Made by a program: the position numbers and the translations under genes. A stretch of DNA of 64,000 nucleotides, from the NCBI GenBank assembly GCA_013399695.1, contig VXAU01003998.1, forward strand, positions 1,046,770-1,110,769, written 5' to 3'. The notes below the pieces were generated by a model, which saw nothing but the letters and a program-made list of their open reading frames with translations, was not told the origin of the DNA and ran no database searches. This document shows positions 47,301-60,400 of the stretch, piece after piece. The DNA is from Formicarius rufipectus (Eukaryota; Chordata; Aves; Passeriformes; Formicariidae). The first letter of the stretch is position 1; the number at the start of each line of letters is the position of its first letter.

Positions 47301-50300
47301 GAATCTACCTGAAACCTTCCAGGTATCTGAAGGATATGTCTGATTAGGTCTTTTACAATTTAAAGAAAAGGAGGCAATCCATAAACTAAGCTCCTTTACA
47401 CGCCACCTGCACTGCATGGAAAAAGCCTTTGCCTGAAATCATAATGCTCCATTTCACGAAAATCTCCGAGAGGGCTTAAAGGCCTGTGAGTACAAGACAA
47501 AAGCTACTACTAATTTGTGAAGGACTATTGATTCATCATACCCACCACACCGTGGGGCTAACTGAATATATATTTTGGAAAGAGTCCACCATAGTCTCAG
47601 AGTCTGTATCTTCAACATGCCACTCAAAACATGCCAAAGCCATGGGTAAAGAGGGTCATGCAGGCATGTAGAAAGGAATTCACCTCTAACAGACTGCAAG
47701 GACTTTTTCCTGCTTCATACACTCTGCTAAGGAAGGGATCAGAGATGCCTTTTTCACCCGGATTATAAAGTGCTCTGCCTTCAAGGCTCATGTTATTTGT
47801 CATCTATTTCTAAAGGACCCCACACTGTGAACATCAGGCCAGTTCATTCACAGTCTCACCCAGAGTCCACAGAGCTTTCTATTGACGCCAACATACTGTG
47901 CCTCACAAAACCCAATCAAGAAGGCTCCTGAAGAACAAGAGTATAAAAGGCTAAACTCCGAAAGGACCCTTCTCTGCAGAGGTACTGTTGAAATCCTTTC
48001 ATTAGAAACTGACCTTTCCAGTTCTGAACAGGCTAATAAATCCAAGACTGTTTAGATATGCAGAGTTCACCTCTGACACTGGGACACGAGGCAATCACTG
48101 CACATAGATAAGCTCATCCACATGCTAAAGAAAAACGTATTTAAAAGCAAGTCACATTCTTAGGCACCAGGACACAAGAAGACAGCACCCAGGTAAAGGC
48201 AAGTCAGAGGAGAAACATGTGAGGCATTCCTCCAAAAAAATCACCTCATCCAATACAGCATATCTTAGCACTAAGCAGTCCTCTTCTACCCAGGACAAGG
48301 GATTACCAAGTAAAAGCATGAAACTGGTTGTAAAGGCTTGGATACATGTTCTTTCACTTGTAATACAAACATAGTACAGAGGAACCATGTAAGTCCAAGA
48401 ATAAGAATTACTCTGTGTGTACACAGTGTGTCAAAACATAATCCAAAAGTTATTCTTAAAATCAGAAAAAAAAAAGCATAAAGCATAGAGATGGTATTTA
48501 TACCTTCATAGCCAGTTAGAAATACCTCTCCCTCCCTCACAGGAAAATATGACAATCAATTATTTTCAGCTAGATGTTTTTATTAAGTTTGTTTTCTGAT
48601 GTGATTTCTTCAGTCAAAGCTCAAAACCAGAAAAGATGTCTTGCAAGCACATCCCAAAGGGAGTCAACCTTCTTTTACAGAGCAGCTGCCATTCAGAACA
48701 ACTAAAAAACACCATAAAAAGATGGTGTGGATTGCTCTGAGTTTACTATCAGCACTTCCACTGTTCCTCAAACTTGATGACGACACAATCGCCAGGTCTC
48801 TGCAACAGCACCCAAGAAACAGGCTATGTAATGCACTCACATCACCCCAGCAGAATAGTCATGAGGAGAGAACCAAGAAATAACTGGATTTCATCAGGGA
48901 CTGCCATGGGATAAAAGGAATTAGTGCCTCTTGGCTCACTACTGAAGGCCAAATTATGTCCCCAAACTATATAAACTGATCTAATAAAGGATGTTATATC
49001 TCTTTATGCATCTCTCCTTCTGCTACCTTTTCATGACACAAAGGGCTCTTGTACCTGAACAGGTCACCAGAGCATAAAAGGTTATTACTTCTGTTAAGTG
49101 GAAATGTAATTAACTCTGCATACGCTCAGTCCAACAGAAGACAAGATAGCTAAAATTCAAGCCAGAAGTGCTCATTGCTTTCACAAAAGCAGACTAAGAA
49201 GGTGGACACATAGTTACTGTGGTTCAGCTGACACAAGGTAACTTGATCACACATCTCAGCTTTTAACATAAAGCTGTTTGCAATGACAGTAGCCCAAAAG
49301 GCTGTTCTTTGACCTTCCTTGGTGCCTGCGGTTCACCACAATATTCAAATGCTGGTATAAAACTGTTTTCTTTGAACACAGTGCTCAAAGAAAGTGGTAT
49401 CATGACATTTCCAGAGACGCCAAATGAATAAGAACTACTGTTGAATTTCTATATTCTACAAAGAGAGAGTTATCTCTTCTAAAGCTATATACGCTACTGT
49501 TGTAGTCTGCATTCAGTACAGGTGCCCTGCCAGAGAAATCCTTTCTCTGCACTGACTCCAAATTCAAGCATTTCTCCGCTGCTTCCTCTTTCCCCACCAT
49601 GTAACTTAAGGACAAGTGTGATTTTACACTATTGAAGGAAATAAGTCCACCTATTGCCTAATATGCCTCACCTTTCTGTCTTTCCAACAACATGTGAATG
49701 ACCAAAAGAAAATACCACAAAAGCAAGGACAGTTAGGAATCACTCCTGCTTCTGAAAATGCATAAAGGCTTATTCTCAATTAACTTACCCCTTGCAGTTA
49801 TTATCAATGTATAATTGATGTGAAAACAATATTCAGATTTGGCAGCATTTTACACCTACTTTACTCTGATGTTGAAGATGTGCTTTCATCTGCCCGTGAC
49901 TACAAGGAAAACTGTGAAGGCCAAGTAGTTTTACCCACCTTAATCAACAAGGGCAATACAACTGCATGACCTTCCTTTTAGAACTCCTGCATGTTGTTCA
50001 CTATTCTGACATGAGCAGCCAAAACTAGTTATAGGACCACTTACTCATGTGCATAAGCACCAGAAAAATCAGGCTCTAAGTTAAGAGAAGATTCTGGCAA
50101 CTAATTTTGTGCTGTGTGAAATCTCCAGAGGATGTGTCATAAAGAACAGAAAAGCAATTGCAAAACTTCTGCTAGAAAATACTCAGAAGCACATTCAGAC
50201 TACCTCATGGAAGCAAGAGTGACTTTACCTTATGCTTTGAACAAGGAAAATCCCACGTTTTTAAGCTACCAAGTTAATTTTTGCTGAAAACAATGACACG

Positions 50301-53300
50301 ATCTGCCCAGATGCAAGCAAGAAATTGTGCACACAATTATGTGGATATATACCCTGGCAGAGTAGCATAGCAGGTTAATGTACAGGAGCATCATCACAGC
50401 ACAGTAATGCAAACCCAGAGGGTGGACCACAAAATCATAAAAGAGTTTATTGCTCCTGTTCACTTTATCCCTGTTCTGGGAAGGACACAGAATCTATTTC
50501 AAAGAACATCTCATTCAGGCAGTCTGTAGTGATATTGTAAGATGCTCCCTCACTGCATCTACAACCCCCAATCAGACAAGATTATTTGCTTGAGAAGAGT
50601 CTACGCAGAGCCACACACTCTCCTTTTGTCCTTACATTCCCTTTTCTCCCTCTTGAGAGCAGACATACTGGAAGACTGGGCCAAGTCTCCTGGGGCAGAG
50701 AAACAGAAACGTGTTATTAAAATAAAGTGTGCACATTAGTGGTTTCTGTCTTGGGATCTGAAGACAAAGTTTAATTAACCACCTGAGTGGAAAACAGTTT
50801 ATATAATGCAGACTATCTGTGGACACTTACCCCAGTCACTCCACACAACCCCTTCTAACTGCTAGTCCATATAACAGCAGTTTTTACTGGCAAAAATAAT
50901 GTAATTGAGATGAAGGATTTAGATGCCAACTTACAGATATGAAGAAAAAAGAAACAGTGTTTAAAACAGAGCAAATGGAGACCAACACACATTACACAAG
51001 CTACTATACAGGTCTGTAAGGGAAATATGGCTTTGTTACTTCCCAAACTCATAAAAATAATTTTGTTATCAGTTACGCACTGCTAAGGGAATACTGACAG
51101 ATTCTACCACTGTCAATGAAAGAGCGTCCTGGGAAAATATCTGAGGACTTTAGCCTTTCGCTACCTGTACTGTGGAAGTCTGTTTTCTGCAAAACCCTAT
51201 GTTTGTGATATGTCAGTGAAAGCGTGATAAACTTGGAGAATTTTTAGTTCTGGGAACATCAGAGGTCTGTTCATTAAATACTTGATCATCTGGTTGTCAG
51301 GCCATGGAAGGTAACATGGCAGTATGAGAGTCTGTCTTCGGTTTCCTGTTTCTCCACTTTGTTAATATTCAGATCAAGAGCCTGTCTGCCATTCTGTGTT
51401 TATAGAGTTCTTAGCTCAGCAGGTCCTTAATATTTCTTGGGGAATTTAAATGAGTCCACTGACCAAACCACCAACACATAAGGTTCACTTCATGTTGCAT
51501 TTAAGATGATCCAACCTTACACTGCTGCAGAAAGAAAGGGGTTTGTTTCATCCCATTCACTTTCCTCTACTGCATCACACCCTCCTACCTTGCCTATCTA
51601 TGCAGCAACAAGGCTGCTGCTTCAGCTTGCAGAACTGACAGAAGACTAATTAATTTGGGGGGTAGATTACTCCCCACTGGAAGAATGCAAAGGGGACCCT
51701 CTTCAGTGGAAGCACACTGCTAGGTTAAACACTAAGGTGAACTGCACTCTGCTTACATGGATTTACAGGACATCCCTGGATGTTCAGCTCAATAGTATTT
51801 ACTTGTATATTTAAAAACTATGGCTAAGCAAGTATCAAATAAAATTTAACTTCTTTGTTATAGCATACTAATTTTTGTGAACACCTCACAGTAATTTTAT
51901 CAAAGAAAGAGGGATCAAATATCAGTCAGGGCAGTCAAATACAAAACTTCCCAATAACGTTTCCACTGGAAAAAAATGCGCACTTTTTAAAAGTGTCTTC
52001 CAGACATTAAAAAAAGGTAAAGTCACATAATTACACAAGACATGCACAGCTATCCTAGTCAACATTTATAGCAATTAATTGAAATTCTGATGTCACTCAC
52101 AATAGATATCAGCTGGTAGTTTTAAAAACTTGATCGTATATTAGAAACTATGACCAATATTGTTTTCTGTGCATACAGATAAACATCCTGCTCAAAGATC
52201 TGCACTTCTATTTAAAAACAAAACCAAACATTGAGAATAAAAAGCACTCAGTATGGTTCTGAGACACATATGTGGCTGCATTGCATACTCCCTGCCTACA
52301 CTGACAGTGTGGGAGCTGTTAGTCATCTAATGCGCATATTTGCTTGGCACGATGCCTTTACTTTGCTATGCAGGCAAGGAAGATGATCACCAGTTTATTG
52401 TACCCTTACATCTCCATTGTACTTCATCAGTCAGCATGACCCCAGGCCTTCCCAAATCAAACTCCAGGCTGTTAGAGTCAAACCAGCTCAGAGTGAGGCC
52501 CAAGGCCAGGGAGGTTGTTAAGCACATCAGTAAAGAGAAGGACAACTTTTAGATTCATGCTGCTTAGACACATTTTCTAGTGGGACCTAACAACATATTT
52601 ATTTAAAAGTAAGGACCTTTTATAGAACAGAGGCCTAATTTAGTTTTACTTTCAACCCTGGTGCAGGTCCTTTTACTATTTTCAAGGGCATTAGAGGTTC
52701 TCAAGTAGACTTGCTTCAACTGTTCTGCTCTGCTTCCATTATGAAAGGACTTGGAGCAGAACCTGAATTTAGATTTCAAGTAAGGCTGTCAAAAGACCTC
52801 CTTGTTCCAGCTACAGCAGGATCAGACACCCATCCTTCTGGCATCACAATTTCATTTAAACCATACAAAACACATGTAAGAAAGGTTTGCCTTTTTAATG
52901 CAATGCTGATGGTGAAATCTGAAGAGGAAGGGAGGCATAACTTCTCAATGTCTAACTCGGAAGGAATGACGCTGGGCACTTCCCCTCCCACTGGCCTTGG
53001 ATACCGCAAATTAGTATTTTACCATGAGATATATCATGTTACAACCTGTTTTGTATGGAACTAACAAAGCACCAAAACAACTGTTTTCAGACACACAAGG
53101 GAAGAAGTGTTTTGAGTGGAGGTAGCTCATGCTGTTTCTTAGATGTTTCAGTGGTGAAACCAGCTCACGCTGACTACCGTACTTACGTCAAGGACGAGTC
53201 TCACACTGTCCCACTCCACTGCAGAAACTGGCAAGGCCAGCCTTCAAGGGCAAACTGGGACTGCCCTGCAGGACCTCTTTAAACCCCTTCCTTATTCTAA

Positions 53301-54378
53301 GTGGCTTCAGCGACATGGGCTGCCATGTCTCTGCTGGTTTTGACCTAAATGTGAACTAATTTAGACTCCTGATAACTGCGGTACTTTTGTGCAATGTCTG
53401 CTGACTGCACTCAGTGTGTTCATGTCTAGGTGAAGAAAACAGCATTTGACAAGCAGGAATTCAGAATAGGTAAGATCTGGTCTGATCCAGAGGAGCTCTC
53501 TCTTTAAATTCCATGAGGATAAGACAGAAGAAATATGTGGGAAGCATCCACAATAATCAACCATCTCAAGTTAATTAGCAATTAATTTAGTGAGCTACTA
53601 AAGTCTAGCAAAGATGAATCCTGAGAGATTCTGGTCACAGTTACCTTGATGTAAATCTAGATTAACTCCTAGAAAGAACATCAATCTCCATAACAGTTAC
53701 TTCAGATTTACATCCAGCTACTCTGAATTTGTGCACTTGTTTTCACAGCTGTGTGGGAGATCTGTCTCAACACAAATCAGCTCTGCTCTCCTGCAGATTC
53801 TGCAAGGTACAGAGTTACATTCCTGTAAAAATTCAACCTCAGTGGAATGGGGAAATTAAATTCTCCACTCTGATGAAACCAAAGCCTCCCACATAACAGA
53901 CAAAAACCCTGTCACAGAGCCTGCCACTACAAGTGGTCACAATATCCCTTTTAGTTCTCAGCCTTCACACAGTAAGGATAATTCCCTCTCACTGGATTTC
54001 ACAGAGCACAACAGCAAGCATCAAAATTACTACATTCTTTTGCCTAGGACTCTTAAAAGTATTAAGAATACCAGATCCACAGAGTGCAGTTTTGAGTCGA
54101 GTCTTACAACCCTTGCAAAATCCAGGTAATCTTTCAAGGTCATCTTTCTAAGAGGCTAAAGAGGGGTAAACACCTTCTTGGCCATTAGCACCGACTCGTG
54201 ATGTACACTGCAGCTGCAGCAGAGAAATTTGATATAAAAAAAGGTGATACTGTGCTGCCACATGACCCTTCACACTTTTACCAGTTTTACTCAGCTCTGC
54301 ATCCACCTTTCCATGCAGTTTATCTGTAAACTACAAACTGGATAAAATGATGTAATGCCTCTTCCCTCTCACATGAGA
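44360..54378. other. Gene-free stretch
   Basis: About 10 kb of AT-rich single-copy-looking sequence. No repeat family, RNA gene or convincing exon. Scattered 60-117-codon open frames have no motifs. Confidence 0.45.
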
Positions 54379-54453
54379 AGGAAAAAAAAAAAAGAAAAGG
54401 GGGGGAGGAAGGGGGGAGCCCAAAAAGGGGGGGGCCCAAAAAGGAAAAAAAAA
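54379..54453. repeat. G/A homopolymer-rich tract
   Basis: A run of about 75 bases of A and G homopolymers, with G7 and G8 runs and a short duplicated CCCAAAAAGG unit. It could form G-quadruplex on the plus strand, but it also looks like poor consensus sequence. Confidence 0.8.
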
Positions 54454-57400
54454 TGCCTACAGATACAAATTACATCACAGTATAGAAGGATGAGCATTTC
54501 ATGAATAACTATTCCAGAATGACTATGTTGGTACATGAAGCAATTTAGAAAGTTATTGCACAGTGATGCTGTATGGACAACAAGTAAGTAGTGCACAATA
54601 CCACAGCAAAAACAATTCAACTCTTTTTTGTGACGAAGGGAGATAACCCAGCCTCCAGATGCACCAAGTAAATCCCACAGCATCCTATAGTGCTTATCTA
54701 CACTTCTATAAAGTTACTGAGAGGAATAAAGCTAGAATTACACACAAGTCACAGATGCCTTTTCTGAACTGAGCTTCACCGACAGGTGGGATAGGAATTC
54801 AGCTGGTTACTGATGCCTGGGCACAAATATCCTGCTTCATTTCTAGAAGCATAAAGTGGACACAAAGCAATCTTTTTTTGTACTGTTTCTCCAACATCTC
54901 ACCAGCTGACTCATCCTCCTTCCTAAAGGACAGCATGAAAGCAAAGTAAAACAGAATCTCTCACATTACCAAAACAAAAACTGTTTTCTATAGTGGTGAG
55001 ACAGACTAAAAACAAAATTGGATGCCAATTCGCAAACTGCCATTAAATTTCCAGGAAGCCAATCCACCAAGGAACATACTGCACCCTAGAGAGTCCTTAA
55101 TTAATGGTGTCACACTTGCAATAGGCTAGTGAAGGTTGTGTCAGCATTTAGGTTATAAATCCCTCACTATGTGTTAGCAAAACAATCCTGAAGCTTACTG
55201 AAACATGATACACAGGGTTCCAGTCCTGGAAGACAGACTCTGGAAGTGAGGTGGGGAGAAAGTGTTAGTACCACAGTAGATTGGATTTCATGTTTTTTAA
55301 CTAAAAATACAAAGAAGGAGAAGCTTTGAAGCATTTCAAGTTCCAAAGGTAGAGAAAGTTCTGGCAGGCGTTTAAGGCCAAATCCTGGAGGTGCTAAGTG
55401 TCCTTGACTCTCATTGCAGTGGGACCTATGACTCACTAGCACCCTCCCAAAGAATGAGGGATCACAAACCGTCTGAGTAAGTTTGTACCAATGGGTGTTA
55501 GAGCTAGTAGCTGCTTCTGTGGTCTGGATCACAGTTCATTTACACTTTCTCTGTTCTTTGTTTAGAAAGCTTGATCCTTCTTCTGTCACAAGGCTGAGGA
55601 TGACTACAGTTCAGGGTCTGGAAGATAAGCACTATAAACTTGCAAACATGGTGAAATATACAGTACATATGAGAGCTTTATGCACAGAATATGCTTTGCA
55701 TTAGATGGACCATTGCTTTCCCCTTGATGTTTATATGTGGTGTATTTCACATATCTTGGCACTGTTTAACTATAAAACATACAGTATCAAATTTGGAGCT
55801 TCTACAGTTTCCAACCCCATCAGCTGGAGCAGAGAGCAAGCTTCTGAGTTCTAGTTCTTGGAAATGGATTGCAATAGTGGGGAGGGGAAGCAGCATTAGA
55901 CATTCTGAAGAGAACAGTCAGAGTAGACAGAGGCACTTCATGACCATCCAAGTCTTCATCAAATGGTCTCTACTCAAGAAAGACCAGTAAGGTTAAAAGT
56001 GAGGATGGAAAGCTCAAAGTAAAGCCAGTAAGCGCTTTCAGCACCAAATGGAGGCACATCGGTTGACTGCTTCCATCCTTCATTGTCCTGAGTGCCTCTA
56101 AATCTTCTGAGATGCATCAGTCTCTATCCTTCACTACTCTTGTTACCTTCACAGGGATGCACACGTGCGCAAGAACCACCTTCAGTGCCTCAGGCCTTGG
56201 CTGCAGCCAGGTTTGTCCCCCTCATGAGCCCCAACCAACTCACACTGGGGCACACAAGGACCCCCTTTTATCCTGCCCCATGCATTGTGGCTGTGGCACA
56301 GCAAACTGGTGCCAGAGCTCCAGGGCCATGCCACAGCCTCTCCTGCTTGTTTTTTTTTTTCGGTCAGCACAGCATTGATTACTATCCCTTCAAAGCACCC
56401 ACCCACTGAAAAAGAGGCAGTATGTCTCTCATAGGGTCCAGGGTGTAGATCAGGAGGCAGTAGCAATTTGCTGACTTTTCTTGGAAAGGAAGCTGGGTGT
56501 AACAACTCAGGTCCTAGGTCAGGACTCAGGAGCTCCCCATCCTGTCTCATACAAGACTTCCCACATTAGGACACTACAAGCTACCAAAGGGCTGTATATT
56601 CACGTGCATGAAACATGACCACTCAACATACCCACATTTGAAAAGCTTATCGATTCAAAGTATAGTAACATTATGACCCTGTAAGTCTACAACTGCCACT
56701 CATCCTGACTAGCAGTTACTGATGAGAAATCATAATAGACCTTGTCTTTCATGTACTGTGTCCCCAGCATAAACCATGATGAGTCTGACCTTGCAGAATT
56801 CCCCTCTTTCTACAAACAGTTTATTGGCATTGTAAAAGAATCTTAGGGAGGACTCAATCAGAGGGCAGACAATGCTCTAGAAAGAACAGTTTTCTTGTTT
56901 CCACCATTACACCAAATGGCATCATCCTGTTTGCTAAAGAGTCACCTTCTCAGGTTAAACTGACCCACTGAATTTGGAGTGCCACCTATATCTGAAAGGA
57001 GTAGAACTGGTTATCCCAAAAGGAGGAATGCACCATCTCAAACCATCAGTGTATAACTACTGTATCCATTTAGCCTATTGATGCCACAGCCTTAAAAATT
57101 AATGAGTTCTCCAGGGAACATAGAGACATAATGCTCAAAGCAAAAGAAGCTGCTGCTAATACTATTTTCCTCTTCCCCAGACACCACTTCAAATCAAAAC
57201 AGAAGAGCAGCTTTTGCCTCCCAGCTGAGTATCAGGATCCTTTCAGATGGAAAAAAATACCTATGCCCTGTGTGGACAGGCCTTGAAATTTCTCAACTTG
57301 CCAGCCAACACCATGTAGTCTGACCTTGTTGCCTCTGCCACCTGGGGGATTTCAGCCATCAAAAGTCGAGAAGAGAAACTACGGTTCCTTTCAGGGTAAC

Positions 57401-60400
57401 TTCTGATGTTATCTTGGTCCAAGTTTTGCGAAGAAATTGTGACCTGCATACAACTAAATGGGGTTGTTTATTTTCTCCATCTCTAGCACTGACTTGATTT
57501 CTCCCTTTTCTGTGCAAGTAGTCAACAACACACCCAACAGATGTGATATGGCATATATACAAGAAGCACAGGTCAGCAAAGTCTTTTATGTAAGACCTCT
57601 TCTTTAAGGAAATACCTCACATAAAAGGGAACATCAGCAGATGGAGCCCTGCTTCTCCATCATAATCTTCAGATATGAAAGCCTGGCAGGTGCAGAGTGG
57701 GATAGGAACAATCAGTCTTTCACCCTTTCCAGCTCTTGCTTTTCATGGCACCACTGAACACAAAAGATAAAGCAGAGGAAAAGCTTTTTTTGCCTTCCAA
57801 TCCCGTTGCTTCCCCAAAACCACTTCCCACATTAACCAGTGTCACTGAAAAATAGTCTTCCAGAAAAAGGTTTAGAAAACACCAAACTAAATGTGTTAAG
57901 CATTCAGAATTAGCATAGATGAACAGCTAAAGCACAGCAGAGGAGTGTTGAAATTTATACTGATCCAAGGCCTGAGACCAGTTCTTGAACAACAGGAAAA
58001 ATATCCGTCTCTAGGACAAAGGACCAATACCTTGCAAATCACTGTGACTAGCAAGAAAGGCTTTACCTGTCATGTTAGGAGGACCTCAGATTGCTGTTCA
58101 TCTCTACCTCTGGTAACTTATGAAGCATCACCTCCTAAAATCATGCAGCAAACAAAGAAGAAAATTGGCAATCACAATCAGGTAAATGCAATGCTTAAGT
58201 TCAATATTCCAGGAAATTCGCCTAAAAATGGCTGGACAGATTAATGTGCCATTTTCCAGGACCAGTACATCAAGATGATATTTCCAAACACCTGCTGTGT
58301 TCTCAGAATCAGAATGATGTCCATAGCAATCAGTTGCAAAAGAGTAAAAAAACAGAAGCAAATTACTTGCATGTATCCTGTAGTAGGGGTCATCAGCTCA
58401 CTTCAATCCATGGCAGAAGTCCCTTACAAACAAGGAATCCTATAGTTTCTGGGGAAAGGTGCTTCTTTCAAACTTGGACAATATCAATATAAATTATTAG
58501 CTGCTAGTCTGACAGGATGTAGTGGACAAAGAGGGCAGTTTGTACTTCCCTGGTTCAAAGCCTTTGTGGCAGAAGGTTACTCAGCTCTTTCTAAGAGGAA
58601 AAATACATAACTAGAGGAGCTGACACTTGGACTGGAGAGCTGACAGACACAGATGGACAGGGTGAAAGTCATGCAGAGAGCAGCAGAGATCAGTATCACT
58701 TAGGGAGAAAAAAAAAAAAAAGGAAGGAAGAAAGGCTTGTAGACACAGGCAGGAAACTATATGCCAAACTGGAATAAACATCTGGTTTCAAGGACAGGCA
58801 GTAAATTAGGATAGAGATCTACTCTCAGTTTCTACTTCTGTACAGCATCAACAACCAAGGGAGAGTAAGCCGGATGCGTTAATAAAGCAAATTCCCAAAT
58901 GACAGCAGACATTATTCCAGCTAGCTTTGGACTGTCTTCTCTTTCCAGTGTAATCAGCAATTGCATAGGCACAGATTTACAAATCCCAGGCCACCAGACA
59001 AACACCACCAGGTTCTGACAGAACACAGTGAAGCCAGAGTTAGCATTAGCAGAACTTTTAAGCAAGCTTGCCAAGCAGAAGAGAATCTTTCTCTAAACCT
59101 TGGATACACAGGACAACAGCTCTTCTGTGCGAATGCTGGAATCAGCATCATGCCTGAATCAGTATCTTACCACTGGCACAATTTTTTGTGTTAACCTCCC
59201 CCCCTTTATTAAAGTTAGTAAGTTTAAAGTCATACCCAGGACTAACAACAAAGCAACAGTTCTCAATTTAAACTAATACAAACTACTATAACATAATCTA
59301 ATCCACTCAAGAACAGACTAAAAATTAATGTTCTGAGCTGCACAGACTACACTGCAAATAAAACACCGTTGTTTAATTGCTGGTTCTCTCATTAAGACAA
59401 CTTTAGAGCACTGGATTTCCATTTGCAATGTGCTGCCCATTGGCAACACAGAGAACTGTGGTTAAAACTGTATTAAAGATCTACAGTGTTTCCAGTCAGG
59501 ATTCTGAGGGGTTAGGGTGCCAGAAAGCACAGGAAATTCAAAGGGATGATGTTGATTCCTAAAAAAATTCAGGCCATACACTGTTGTACATGGTATATAA
59601 AGCTAAAAAGAGATAAAAGAGCAGATGCAGTGCCTGCTTCAGGGACAAAGAATATAATTAAGAAATTAGGCATGTTAGAAAACGTACATAGCACAGAGAA
59701 TGTTACACATCCCTGCAGTAACTTACCACAAAGAACAGAGTACCATCTGAAAACACGGTTTAAGACAATATGCAGCAGGCTAAAATACACACAGCATTTA
59801 GGCACTGAGCTTCTTGTGTATGCCAGTGCAAGTCAGGCATCATCTAAGTATAAGAGAAGTCCTCTTCTAATTTAAAAGAAAACATGAACTTTTTTAATTA
59901 TGTGACCATTGTAAGCAGGCTCTGAAGTGCAAAAGCAATCACCAGCAGAATAAAATAGCCATTACATGCTTTTTAGTCACAGGATTTGTTGCAATAATTC
60001 TTGAAGCTCCCAGCAGTTTCATAACAAAGTAGTCACATCTGCAGTTTCACAGAAATTACCATCTCTGTGCCAACGTTTCATCTCATGAATGTTTTCAGGC
60101 TCCGATTTCCATGTTTGGAAGAGGACTGAAACAAGACAACTACTTAAATTATTCCACCTCTCTGGCTTGCTATTGTCAGACTTAAGGAGTAAAGCCTTTG
60201 GTCAGTGTAATGGAATGGTGGCAGTGAACTCCACTGGCAAGGGAGGATCTGCAGCTAAAGGAGACAACTACAGCCAAGCCCCAGTCTGGTAACATACACT
60301 GCAACTGATACTAAAAATGAGGGAACAGATGCTCTTTGAGTATCAAATGGAAGACATTCTGGAAAAATAAACCCCCAAATCTAGCCATACTCAACCAGAC

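Noticed and set aside
55167..55532. 121-codon minus-strand open frame
   Set aside because: No recognisable motif, no splice or start context, composition like the surrounding noncoding DNA.
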